From contig NC_081409.1 of assembly GCF_030272615.1 (NCBI RefSeq), positions 654,814,468 to 654,878,467 on the forward strand: DNA of 64,000 nucleotides, read 5' to 3'. The translations under genes and the position numbers were made by a program. The stretch comes from Cryptomeria japonica. Taxonomy: Eukaryota; Streptophyta; Pinopsida; Cupressales; Cupressaceae. The notes beneath the pieces were generated by a model. That model was not told the DNA's origin, made no database searches, and worked only from the letters and a program-made list of their open reading frames with translations. This document shows, piece after piece, positions 53,725 through 64,000 of the stretch (position 1 is the first letter of the stretch; every line of letters begins with the position of its first letter).

Positions 53725-56700
53725 TGTAATGCTCTGCTAGGAACCCCAAAGGAAAAACCCACAACAAGGGTGAAACAATTTTTTAATTAAAATTATAAAC
53801 ATAATAAGTGCATTTACACAACATGCACAATAACACAAGAGAAAGAATTACACCAGAATTCCTTAAGGGTTACCAACAAAGAATTAAGACCACAAGATAA
53901 AATTCCACAATTACCATTAATCCAAAAATCCATCGTTAACTCAATGATCAGAAGAAGCCATAAGAAATAACAAATACACCATTGAAAGAGTGAAAGGATA
54001 CAATATAATTCCACTTCAATAAGCATATACACATATCATAAAGGAAACTGATAAAAACATCCCAACATAGGATTACACTGCTCTTCCAATACATGGCTTC
54101 TTAATATACATATAAAGTTACATCTTAACCAAATACAAGGTTACATAAGATCAATGATACAATGACCACATAGGTTTCCAAATAAAAATAATCTCCAAAC
54201 ATGAGATGAAGCATGAGCCAGGAACCACAGAAACACTTGCGATGCCAATCCTCACATGAAGGTACAAATCAGAACATCCGATGCGAAGTGGCACTACCAC
54301 CCGACCATGTAATTTCCAAAATGGAATCACCCCATCGTGCTAGGAGATAGCTGAGGACCCTCAACCAAGCATAAGAATGACATAGTTGACAAAACAATAT
54401 GACTCCATCACAACACAATATGACTCCACAACATCTAGGTGACTCAGCATCACAAACACACAAGTGAACCTAATGAGAGAGTATCATCACATAGCTTGAT
54501 GGTTACTTGGTTGGCCTCCATAGATCCCTGCTCATAGTCCTGGTAACCTTCCCGAACCTACGGCTCCAACTAAGTCTCATGCGGACCCTGCCAGCCTTTT
54601 GTGAAAACAAGGTGTTCAGTTTGCCATTCCAGACCTTCTCACAACATGATGACCCTGAGTACAAGCACTCACCCAGGTGTGACGTACACTTATCTTTATT
54701 AATGTTATAAGACTACCCACCTAATCATTTGACTTTCGATGGGTTATCATGCCATCCACTTAGGGTGTGACCCCCACTCGAAAGAAACTCTCTCAAATGA
54801 CACTAAACATAACATTGTCACTCCACGAGGACCCCATGGTGAAGTAGACAACCATAACACCATTTTCAAAAACAAGTGGTCTAATAAGGACATATTGACT
54901 ATTGTTTAGCCATAAGGCAAAGACACTACATGGTTAAGACAACGAAAACAACATATATCACTTGGTCAAAGGTACCAAACACGCCACCACAGGATGACTG
55001 AACCATAAACCATAAATAACACAATATATACTTGCAAGGACGGCTAATTCACTAAGTCCGCACTAAGAAAATCTTTGAGGAAATCAACATCATAAACACT
55101 TGTAACATCATTGATTGAAAATTAAATAAAACACTCTTTTCCAACAGTCACATCTAATCAATTTCCAAATCAATATTTCATCAGGAATGAAATCCACATT
55201 AAACATTCAATCAAATCAAACATGAATTCCTAACAGCCATTTAATTCATTTTCAGAATACATCCAAATTAACCAATTTGAATTCCTTAATCATGTCTTGA
55301 TTTCCATAGATAAATTTATTAAACCACATAATAAAAATTAGATGAAAAATCACCATTTCATTTAACACTAAAACCACTTAAAATATATTTCACTTTATAA
55401 ATTAAGTTCATTGCATAAACTGATTTGTACTAGTAAGGGTACAAGGTCAAGTGGTGGCCAAGGCCGACCCTCAGTAGTGTTGTTGCCAAGGCAACAAACG
55501 CTACCTGTTGGTAGTGCTACTACCACTGGTAATAGCCCTACCGACCGGTAGTGCTACTACTGCGGTAGCAGCCACTACTGACTGGTAGCACTGCTACCAA
55601 TTGATAGTGGTACTGTCGACTGATAGTGCCTCTACCACTGGTAGAAACCACTACCAACTGGTAGCACTTCTACCATCCAATAGAAGTCCTACCGATCAGT
55701 AGTGCTACTACTAACCGGTAGCAGTCCTACTGAATGGTAGCACTACTACTATGTAGTGGTGCTGCCGACTGGTAGTTCTGCTACCTGCGGGTAGAAGACA
55801 CTACCACCCCGCATGGTGAGACAAGCCCACAATAGGAATGGTAACATCTACGATAAGAGAATAAAACACCAGCCTCCTAAAACAATAAAATCAACGCTCC
55901 ACCAAATAATTTAAACATGAAAATGATTCATTCTCGGATCATTTCATGGCACGCACATACACAATGCCAAATCCAAATTTCAAATGGATATTTACCAATA
56001 AGGAAAACGGTGAAATAAAACCCAACAAGAAACCCAAATCTTGGGCAACAAGATACTAGAAAGCACACAGCAAGCGAGATCTAGTTCATTCTTTCCCAAA
56101 AGAAGAGGTAAAACAAGAAATTGATTTTCAAGAACACAACATACAACAAATAGAGAAATGAACCGTTTCTTTCCCATAAGAAAACATATGATTTGAGATT
56201 CACAAAATTAACAATCACAAGCATTCTTTCTTCCATTCCTATCATTTCAAATGAATCTACAAGGAATTTTGCATAATTTCAACACACATGAAGAAAACTG
56301 AAAAATGCAAACTAAATTTAAACCAAGAAGAGATTATCCAACCTTGAAGCAAACTAGCAACCAAAATGAAGGAAGAATCCCAATCCCTGCAAACCAATTC
56401 CAAGTCCAGCTCCTCCTTCCAGAATGATTTACCAATTTTCTCTTCAAAATTTCTTCCTCCTCTTCCCGTGAATTTCCAGAATTATATGGGAAAAATAATT
56501 TTAACGTAAAATTTCTAGGTTAAAAGTTTTTCCATCCAATCAGATTTAAATATTTTTTTAAAATTAAAAAGGCAATCAGATTTACTTTCATCCAAAAAAC
56601 AATTCTTTTCCAATAATTTAAAAAGAAAAAGTCAAATGGAAAACTAAAAAGAAAAGCTTTTATTAATTTCTATTTCCAAAAATACTTTCTTTCAACATAG

Positions 56701-57544
56701 ACATTTAACATTTAAATGCCTATGCAATTATTTATTTCATTCCACAAAATATATTAATGCAACTTTACACAATGAAATAAGTCATTTAATCATTTAATCT
56801 AGCAATTCATTAATTAATTAAATCAATAATCACAGAGCATAATAATTAACTAATTACGCCAACATAAGAGAGCACCATCCATTTAATTAAATAACTATTT
56901 AAATAAATGAAAACATGCAAAACCAGGAATGATCAAATGACAACTCTTAAATGGCCAAACCAAAGCACCATGATTCGCACACCAGCCAGATGGGAAAGAC
57001 AATCGACTAACTATACTCACACGAGTGTAACTGCGGGTCAAGCTAGGGTACAACAACTATCTCCTCCACTCCCATTAGATATTAAAGGCATGCTCAGACT
57101 TGTGAAACCAGGTGGAGTCAATACCCCGTACCTACCCGGTACTAGTACCTGTAATGTCCTACACCAAAAAACCATAGATGCATATAGACCAATATATATA
57201 TAGACATGACATGCATACCGATGAAGGAGAATCGTGACGTTCCCTGCCTCACCGAAGTGAGTGAAGGAAAATCATCCCGTCGCATCCCAATACACTTGGA
57301 AACACACAACATATAAATAATGCATCATAATATAAGGTAAAAGTGTCAGTCTATGATAATGATCCCTAAAATAACATTAATCATATGCACTGAGATACTG
57401 CATAAAATCATACACCATAAATCGAGATAAAGCATGAAATAACATTGCATAACATCTGAATCAATATACAAAAATGTTTCACTAAATAGTCACTGAAGTA
57501 AATCAAAATATACAAAAAGAGGTTGATTGAGGAGGGGTACTACA
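53725..57544 (-). repeat. Gyp-3 3' LTR, 3820 bp
   Basis: Starts TGTAATGCTCTGCTAGG and ends GGGGTACTACA on the plus strand, followed by the purine tract (57545-57557). Only one copy is in the window, so the limits rest on TG..CA ends, the purine tract and the break of Cop-3 coding at 53725. It contains a 19-bp minisatellite (55501-55808). Confidence 0.75.
55501..55808. repeat. 19-bp tandem array with internal dyad, ~16 units
   Basis: Sixteen units, nearly all 19 bp (range 16-20), with consensus CTACCGACTGGTAGTGCTA. Each unit holds CTACC, a 4-nt centre and GGTAG, so each can pair with itself as a short hairpin. Where arms vary, most changes keep G-T or A-T pairing on one strand (for example CTGTC with GATAG). 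Flanking sequence before 55470 and after 55812 lacks the pattern. Confidence 0.93.
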
Positions 57545-57557
57545 TCCTCCTCCCCAA
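57545..57557 (-). other. Gyp-3 polypurine tract
   Basis: Minus strand GGGGAGGAGGA immediately before the LTR start TGTAGTACCC. Confidence 0.75.
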
Positions 57558-57559
57558 GC

Positions 57560-58180
57560 CTATGCTTACTCCTGGATGCCTAAAACAAATAAGAATAAAG
57601 CTCTCTCATCTTCACTACATCTTTCCAGGTCAGTGAGGTTTCATCACTGGGGTCCCATAGGACCCTTACCTACTCGATGGTGCGACCCCTAAGGATCAAA
57701 TCCCGATGCTGGAGGAAGCACATGAGCTCCATAGAAAGTTGCTCATCCTCAACCTGCAAAGTGTTCCAATCAAGAACATGGGTCACATCCGGATGATAAG
57801 GTCAAAGAATAGAAACTTGAAAGACATCATGGATGTGGGATAGACTCGGCGCCAAGGCAAGACAGTAGACAATAGGTCCTATCCTCTCCAGGATCTCAGA
57901 AGGGCCTCCAAAATGAGGTACCAACTTAAAATCCTTTCCATAATGGATCGAACTCTTCTGCGAACGCACTCTTAAGAACACACGATCGCCAACAGAAAAC
58001 TAGCGATTGACTCTATGGGAATCGGCATACTTCTTCTTCCTATCCTGGGCAACAACCAAATGCCCATGAATCTGCTCAACCTATTGCTTCATCTCATGAA
58101 GAAAATCCGGTCCTAAACACACCGTATCCTCCAACCGATCCCAACTCAAAGGAGTACAACAAGGACGAGCATACAATGCC
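57560..58180 (-). pseudogene. Gyp-3 integrase C-terminus and chromodomain-like tail
   Basis: Decayed minus-strand text: HGHLVVAQDRKKKYADSHRV, FSVGDRVFLRVRSQKSSI, GPSEILERIGPIVYCLALAP and HDVFQVSIL mark the integrase C-terminal region. HVLDWNTLQVEDEQ and VRVLWDPSDETSLTWKDVVK occupy the place of a chromodomain (W.......TWE). The last residues run into the purine tract. The family uses the chromodomain to aim integration at marked chromatin. Confidence 0.7.
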
Positions 58181-58900
58181 TAGAAGGGTGACATGCCAAT
58201 AGAGCTGTGATATCTGTTGTTATAAGAAAACTCCACACAGAATAGATATTCCTCCCAGCATGACTGTTGATCCATAGCATACATGTGAAGCATTTCCTCC
58301 AAGACCTGATTCACATGCTCAGTCTGACCATCGGTCTCTGGGTGATATGCTGAACTGAAGTTCAACTGGGTCCCCAAAGCATGCTGAAGTGAGGTTCATA
58401 AGGCTGAAGTAAAGATAGGGTCTCTATCAGAAATGATCCGCCTTGGGATCCCATGCAACCTCACCACAGCTTCCAACAAGACTTGTGCCACCACTACTGT
58501 TGTATAAGAAGATCTAATAGGAACAAAATGAGCAACTTTGGTCAATCTATCAACAATGACCATGATGGCATCATGACGTTGCAAAGAAACAAACATCCCT
58601 ATAATGAAATCCATGAAAATGACATCCCATTTCCAATCCGGTATCAAATTTGGTTGTAAAAGCCCTACAGGGTGTTGATGCTCCTCCTTCACCCGCTGAC
58701 ATTCCAAGCACTTGGACACAAAATCAGCAATGTCACGTTTCATACCAGCCCAATGATATATCTGTCTAAGATATGCATGCATCTTCTTGACACTAGGGTG
58801 TGCCGAATAAGGTGCACGATGGGCCTCAGTCACGATGAAAATGCGAAGACCCTCCAAAAGAGGTACATATATTTGTCAAAGATGTTGAAGAAGACCATTT
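58180..58900 (-). pseudogene. Gyp-3 integrase
   Basis: Minus-strand integrase in the same frame as RT. Zinc-binding part HPSVKKMHAYLRQIYHW...CLECQRVK. Core WKWDVIFMDFI, VDRLTKVAHFVPI, HGIPRRIISDRDPIFTS and YHPETDGQTEHVNQVLEEML show the three catalytic positions D, D and E in conserved surroundings. One stop lies between 58396 and 58377. Apart from stops it is well preserved. Confidence 0.93.
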
Positions 58901-59181
58901 GACTCAAGAGTATATCCAGAATATCAACCCTCCAATGGTCTTCTAGATTCTACCACGGCTCTAACATCTTGATACCAGGTGTCCTGAGGAAGAACTCCAA
59001 GAATTCTCTCACTCAAGTCCACACCAAGGGACAATGTTGCAACCTCATGCCACCTATGGCTCAAAGCATCAGCCACTACATTATCTTTCCCCTAAATATA
59101 AAGAACCTCAAAGTCATACTTGTAGAGGAATTCTATCCATCTTCATTGTCGAGCATTCAAGTTCGGTTGCGTGAAAATATA

Positions 59182-60294
59182 CTATGAACTGCAGTGATCA
59201 CTATGCATCTCAAACTGACACCCCAATAGGAAATGTCTCCAACAAACCAACGCATGCACCTCCAAGTCATGAACTGGATAGTTCAAGTCGTGATCCTTGA
59301 GTTTGCGAGACTCATAGGCAACCACACCTCCATTCTGCATGAGCACCACACCTATACCTTCTAAAGAGGCATCTATGCATACCATGAAATCTCTAGATGA
59401 GTCGGGAACTGCAAAAATTGGAGCACTAACAAGGACTTCCTTCAAGGTACGAAAAGCTAATTCACACTACTCTGACCAAACAAACTTCTTACCTTTCCTC
59501 CGAAGAGAAGTAATTGAATGGCCTATCCGAGAAAAGCTCTGAACAAAGCGATGGTAATATTTGACCAAACCCATGGAACTTCGGACCTCAGAAACATTGG
59601 TCGGCGCTGGCCAATCAACAATAACTTGGATCTTAAAAGGATCAACGGATACACCTTCTTCCAAAACTATATGACCAGGATATCTCACCTCTGATTGAGA
59701 GAAATCACACTTTGCCGAATTTGAAAAAAGTTGAATCTCCCTCAAGCACTACAATACCTGATGCAAGTGACCCTCATGCTCTTCCATAGATCTAGAATAC
59801 ATCAATATTTCATCCAAGAACACAAGGACAAAGTGGTCAAGGTAGGTGCAAAAAACCCCATTGATGAGACTCATTAACACTGAAGACGTGTTCGTCAACC
59901 CAAATGGCACCACTATGAACTCATAGTGACCATAATAAGTACGAAACATCGTCTTATGAATGTCTACATCATGAATGAGTAATTGATGATTCCCAAATTT
60001 CAGGTCTATCTTAGAGAACACCTTGGCTCCCTTCACCTGATCAAAAAGATCATCAATCTGAGGCAAGGGATATCAATTCCAGATGGTTACCTTATTTAAC
60101 TGTCGATAATCAATGTATAATCGAAGAGAACCATCCTTCTTCTTAACGAAGATAACCGACACACCCCAAGGAGAAACACTAGGACAAATGAACCCCTTGG
60201 CCAACAAATCCTCAACTTGAAACTTCAACTCACTCAACTCCTGAGTAGTCATCTGATATGGTGCTCTCAAAATAGGTTTTGCACCAGGAACCAA
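59182..60294 (-). pseudogene. Gyp-3 reverse transcriptase and RNase H
   Basis: Gypsy RT/RNase H in one frame with a few stops. [65 protein letters not shown], and [10 protein letters not shown] where F[IVL]DD is required. The second catalytic Asp is Glu, so the enzyme is probably dead. Then LRKFVWSE-like thumb/connection text. RNase H: FMVCIDASLEGIGVVLMQ, VVAYESRKL and NYPVHDLEVHALVCW. Confidence 0.93.
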
Positions 60295-60465
60295 TTCAAT
60301 GCGAAAGTCTATGTCTCACTTCAGAGGCATACTAGGAATATCCAAAGGAAACACATTAGCATACTCTCAAAGATTATGGTGACCATCAAGAGTGATTTCT
60401 CAACTCTCTCCCTCATCCACATCCTTAAGAGGAACTGTGAAAAGCTGACACCCTTGTCGCATGCA

Positions 60466-60800
60466 CTACCTAAGTTGCATAGCGGAAATCATACGTAAGG
60501 ATATCGATCGCTGAACTCCAATGATCTCCACTCTCCTACCATGGTCATCTAAACACTCTACTGTCTTCAAACGATAGTCTACACAAGCATTGTGAGATGA
60601 TAACCAATCCATCCCCAACACAACTCCATAGCACCCCAAAGGAATGACTCGTAGGTCAACTGAAGTCACAAAAAGGTCCTAGGTCCAACTCACAACTAGG
60701 AATGAAGGCATCTACAAACACTCAAACACCAGTAGCTAACTCTACTTGCCACCTATTTACCTTCTTAGAAGACATGAGCTCGCACTGCTCCACAATGGAT
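60466..60800 (-). pseudogene. Gyp-3 protease
   Basis: Minus strand in the same frame as RT. VIPLGCYGVVLGMDWLSSHN and the following ACVDYRLKTVE are the typical end of plant gypsy aspartic protease (LGMDWL..H.A..D). The active-site part further upstream (60800-60670) is decayed; FYFDASDSF is the best candidate. Confidence 0.8.
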
Positions 60801-61160
60801 GAAGAAATAAAAGAATCTGAAGCATCGAAATAAAAAAGTACAGAGATAGGGATACCATACAACACATCTATGGTCTCAATCAATGTACTCTAATGCTCAG
60901 CCTAGCAGTCATCCAATACTACAAATACTCTATGGGATCTACCTGCATTCCCCATTATCGTCTCTGATGTGGTTGGCCTCTGGTTGCCCGTCTAGTGAGG
61001 ATGTTGAGGCCACTGAGAGGCCTTGTGGCCATACTGACCACAAGTGAAGAAAGATCCTCTAACCAGTCCTCTACTATCAAATGGTCCACTGGACTACTGA
61101 AAGCTCTCCCCACTAGGGGCTTGAGATAAACCCTAAGAGGACTACCCTGGAAAGGTCTAC

Positions 61161-62040
61161 TTATCCCTCTACCAGTTCTGACTTTACCAACTGATATTTC
61201 ACCATGACTACCTCTATTGAAACAGGATCAAAAACCCTCACTCCTCCATTGATGTGGTCATTAAGACCCCTCAAGAAGTGTTGCACAAGCATAGCCTCAT
61301 CATTGCCGATCCCGACATACTGTTTGAGATAATAGAACCTATGATCAAACTGATCCACTGACAACCCATATTGGCATAGAGCATAGAACTCGTTTGTTTG
61401 TGACTACCTCCACTGGGGTGAGAGAAATCATGCCCTGAACCTCTCCAATAAGATCTCCCATGATGCGTTGTTAATTCTCACACCATCTTCTCCTCCTCTA
61501 ATCTACACCAGATAGATGTGAAGCTCTTGATATGCATGATCATGCATCTCACCTTGGTGTTGCTACTATAAGGATACATGGCAAAACACTGATCCAAACT
61601 GATAAGACAGGTCTCTGCCTCGAGACTAGTACCTTTACCATCAAAGAAGGGAGGGTTGGACCTCATCAAGTCCAACATGTGCCCTATGATAGCTGGATCC
61701 TGGTCCACAGGGACCTCTCTCCTTCTAGGAGATCTCTCTCTCTCTATAGAATCTGCTAAAGTGACTCCTCTACCCGTCCATGGATGGGTTGATCCACCTT
61801 GGGTTTTGGGCCTAGTCTAGTTAGCACCTCCTAAAACATCTGATGCAACTCTTCCCTTTTAGGAATTTTCTCTCCTAAATGTAGTTCCTCCTGATGAACT
61901 GACTGATCCTAATCCATAGTTGCATGAGTGGGTGGGGGTGAAGGACTATGGCACTCGAAATCTCGACCCCTTCCTCATCCTCTGCCTCTGGTGCGGTCAC
62001 CAACATAACAACCTCCCTTGGCCTTCCTAGACATGACCTA
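61161..62040 (-). pseudogene. Gyp-3 gag
   Basis: Minus strand, start probably ATG near 62035 (MSRKAKGG). Frames are shifted several times. NPPFFDGKGTSLEAETCLIS, CFAMYPYSSNTKVRCMIMHI and SVDQFDHRFYYLKQYVG match the retrotransposon gag domain (F.G......A..WL; F..F...Y). A zinc-knuckle trace occurs near 61030 (FFTCGQYGHKA). Confidence 0.75.
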
Positions 62041-62057
62041 ACACTATGATAACTCAA

Positions 62058-63172
62058 TGATGAACAGTGAGTACCAAACTAATACTGAGAGTGGGGGGGG
62101 GTGAATTAGTACAAACTCAACTACTTCTCCTGAACCGGTTTGACTACAAACAATGCACTTGACAGACAAACACTAATACTGGTCTAGACCAGATTACTAC
62201 CAGTTAAACATTATGAGTCTATGAAAGACATAAACCAGCAACACTTAGCTTTCCAAACAATCTACTCCCTCATTTCCACTTTATCCTTATGCATAAATGG
62301 ATAATCTATCATCAAAGATACAATAATTTAGTCTTGTCTATTGACCTCAACTCCTAAATATCAGCAACCCTTATTGCATAGATCGGTAATAAGGTTGAGG
62401 TCAATAGACAAGACTAAGGTATCCCTACACATACTCTACACGTGTCAATTCTCTTATCTAGTCTGGTAAGTATCATGTATCTCTGCACTTGGATACACAC
62501 ACAACATTTGCCAACAACTTCAACATGAAACACAACATCGATATAGGAAATAGATAGGTTGGTAGCATAAACCCTAAACCTTAAACATTTAGTTTGAGCG
62601 ATTCAGTCGGTTCAATCCTGGCCATTGAACACTTTGCATATGAATACAATGGTCTTGAATAGATCTCAAGACATTCTCCATTGTTTGTTCTTCACCGCTT
62701 CATGGAGGTGATAAGCCATCACGTGTTCTCCACCATTTACAGAGACTATGCACATTCCTGAGGTAGATGGGATCAATCTCCTTCATGCAAGATCCTTCAC
62801 GCGCATGACGTTGACATGGCAACATGATCTAATCTCTATTACAATGCTAACTCATCACACAGGCTCAAAACACTTCAACTGGAAACCATGAGGCTGAGAC
62901 TACCAACTGGTAGTCATACCATATTAAACCTCGATAGAAAACATTCCATATACTGGTTCACATTACAGCATACCGCTTCACCTTTTGCACCTATACCTGT
63001 TCATAACATTATATCGGTTCACTTTGCCATTTGCTTAACTTCAATAAACCGGTTCACTCTTCAACATATTACCGGTTCACTCTTCAGCATATTACCAGTT
63101 CACTCTTCAACATATTGAGATCAATGACAACATAATATCATCATGTCAACGTACTCTGCACATATGCCAACA
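62058..63172 (-). repeat. Cop-4 3' LTR (left end approximate)
   Basis: Ends ATATGCCAACA at 63172. The left end is TGATGAACAGTGAG at 62058 or TGAGAGTGGGGGGGG near 62086. The last bases repeat the G-run plus TGAATTAG phrase seen in Sir-1. It contains repeated ACCGGTTCACTCTTCAACAT-type units at 63050-63115. Confidence 0.7.
63050..63117. repeat. Short tandem repeat in Cop-4 LTR
   Basis: Three copies of a ~25-bp unit GGTTCACTCTTCA(A/G)CATATTACC at 63053-63117, the last one truncated. Confidence 0.8.
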
Positions 63173-63190
63173 ATCTCCCCCTCTGGCATT
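63173..63190 (-). other. Cop-4 polypurine tract
   Basis: Minus strand CAGAGGGGGAGAT directly before TGTTGGCATAT. Confidence 0.82.
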
Positions 63191-63405
63191 GATGGCCATA
63201 TACAAAGATATCTCTCATTCTGCATCACATCTGCAGATATCTTCTCTGCTTCAGATCTTCTCCCCATTTGACAACAATGCCAAAGTGGAGCCACGAGCTT
63301 CCCTATTCCACTATGCTGCTCCCCCTAAGGAGTAGCATCCTTGAACACATCTGTCCTAAAAAAGATATAGCAAAGTAAGATCTGATTGATGTGGAGCACA
63401 AACCT

Positions 63406-64000
63406 TTAGTTTACCTCTTGAAGGGGAAACACCCCTAATTCACCTCTCAAATAGGTAAATGTAGCCTTTGGTAGAGGCTTGGTGAATATGTTTGCTAACT
63501 GCTCCTTACTGGAAACATGTTCCAATACCACCTCTTTGTTCTGAACCTTTTCCCTAAAGAAACGATACTTGAGTTCAAATTGCTTGGTTCTAGCATGTAA
63601 AACCAGATTCTTGGAAATGTTAATTGCACTTGTATTGTCACAAAATACACTTACCGTTTCAGATACAGGAACTTTGAAGCCATTCAATACATACTTCATC
63701 CAAATAGTCTAGTTGCAGTTCATAAAAGCTGCAACATACTCTGCTTCTGTTGTAGACTGAGAGATGCAACTTTGCTTTTTACTCATCCATGAGACCAATC
63801 TACCATCGAGAAAGAATGCACCACCAGTTGTGCTCTTTCGATCATCCACATTACCAGCCCAATCAGCATCTATGAACACTCTTAGATTGAAATCATCATT
63901 GTATTGATACCATAATCCGTAGTCAATAGTTCCCTTCAGATATCTAAGAATTCACTTGACTGCTACTAAGTGGGACTATCTTGGGTTTTTCTGGAACCAA
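63406..64000 (-). pseudogene. Cop-4 RNase H (and RT end at the window edge)
   Basis: Minus-strand copia RNase H: DADWAGNVDDRKSTTGGAFF, GRLVSWMSKKQSCISQSTTE, EYVAAFMNCN, a TAG-type stop, then CDNTSAINISKNLVLHARTK and LANIFTKPLPKATFTYLRGE. It ends at 63406 (stop). Catalytic D (DADW), E (AEYVAA) and D (CDN) are present. The stretch beyond 63960 still belongs to pol. Confidence 0.9.

Larger units (their letters stand above)
53725..62057 (-). mobile_element. Gyp-3: Ty3/gypsy chromovirus-like element with a 3.8-kb LTR
   Basis: Minus-strand gypsy inserted in the Cop-3 RT (left flank ACCAG at 53720-53724). Order on the minus strand: gag, protease, RT, RNase H, integrase, chromodomain-like tail, then a very long 3' LTR. 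The 5' LTR and priming site are not in the window, because Cop-4 is inserted just upstream of gag and runs to the window end. The order and the KWD.I.MDFI integrase text suit chromoviruses of the Del/Tekay kind, which also tend to have long LTRs. The clade is inferred. Confidence 0.88.
62058..64000 (-). mobile_element. Cop-4: Ty1/copia element, 3' part, inserted in Gyp-3
   Basis: An LTR (62058 to 63172), a polypurine tract and RNase H on the minus strand. RT and the rest lie beyond the window. It adjoins the Gyp-3 gag start, so it sits in the Gyp-3 leader. Same LTR/purine design as Sir-1, Sir-2 and Cop-3. Confidence 0.85.

Noticed and set aside
55501-55808. CRISPR-like array
   Set aside because: Units are contiguous without spacers and the setting is a plant LTR element. 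It is a minisatellite.
1-64000. Integrated plant pararetrovirus or other viral genes
   Set aside because: All RT sequences have LINE, copia or gypsy context with LTRs or LINE structure. No movement- or coat-protein-like sequence was seen.

Overview
This window looks like nuclear DNA from a plant with a very large genome, probably a gymnosperm. It is AT-rich and built almost entirely of decayed, nested retrotransposons: L1-type LINEs, Ty1/copia and Ty3/gypsy LTR elements with LTRs of 0.5 to 3.8 kb. Coding frames are interrupted mainly by stop codons. The gymnosperm guess rests on element style and cannot be proved from sequence alone. No rRNA or tRNA gene, CRISPR array or bacterial-type operon was seen. 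The only candidate host gene is an acidic, repeat-bearing protein near 45.8-47.4 kb.

Positions 1-31130 form a multi-layer nest that can be ordered from junctions. LINE-1 (minus strand) is the oldest layer, in pieces at 1-1804, 6591-9396 and 29490-31130. Gyp-1 (1805-6590, minus) is inserted in its ORF2, with identical LTR ends and a perfect 5-bp target duplication. Cop-1 (9397-29489, minus) is inserted at the ORF1/ORF2 junction of LINE-1. LINE-2 (9740-25511, plus) then split one Cop-1 LTR and left an 18-bp target duplication. Sir-1 (15469-23172, minus) is inserted in the RNase H domain of LINE-2. Gyp-1, Cop-1 and Sir-1 all lack reverse transcriptase and integrase but keep LTRs, a priming site, a polypurine tract and gag-type ORFs, so they look non-autonomous. 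LINE-2 carries an unexpected third ORF after RNase H, and Sir-1 carries a long extra ORF of about 1060 codons in place of pol.

Positions 31131-43603 hold a gypsy remnant with a gag-like ORF and 3' LTR (Gyp-2), a heavily decayed copia RT/RNase H (Cop-2), and the 3' part of a second Sir-type element (Sir-2, plus strand). Sir-2 encodes a diverged homologue of the extra ORF of Sir-1. Positions 43604-45763 are AT-rich with nothing recognisable. The acidic ORF follows, then a dispersed repeat and a copia gag remnant (48.4-49.3 kb).

From 50.6 kb to the window end a second nest appears: a LINE RT scrap (LINE-3), copia Cop-3 (from 50980), gypsy Gyp-3 (from 53725, with a 3.8-kb LTR containing a 19-bp dyad minisatellite) inserted in the Cop-3 RT, and copia Cop-4 (from about 62058) inserted just upstream of Gyp-3 gag. 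The right-hand parts of all three LTR elements lie outside the window.

The genes do not form a pathway. The window records successive insertions. Its stop-codon spectrum (TAG and TGA rather than TAA in LINE-2) suggests decay by deamination of methylated CHG and CG cytosines.
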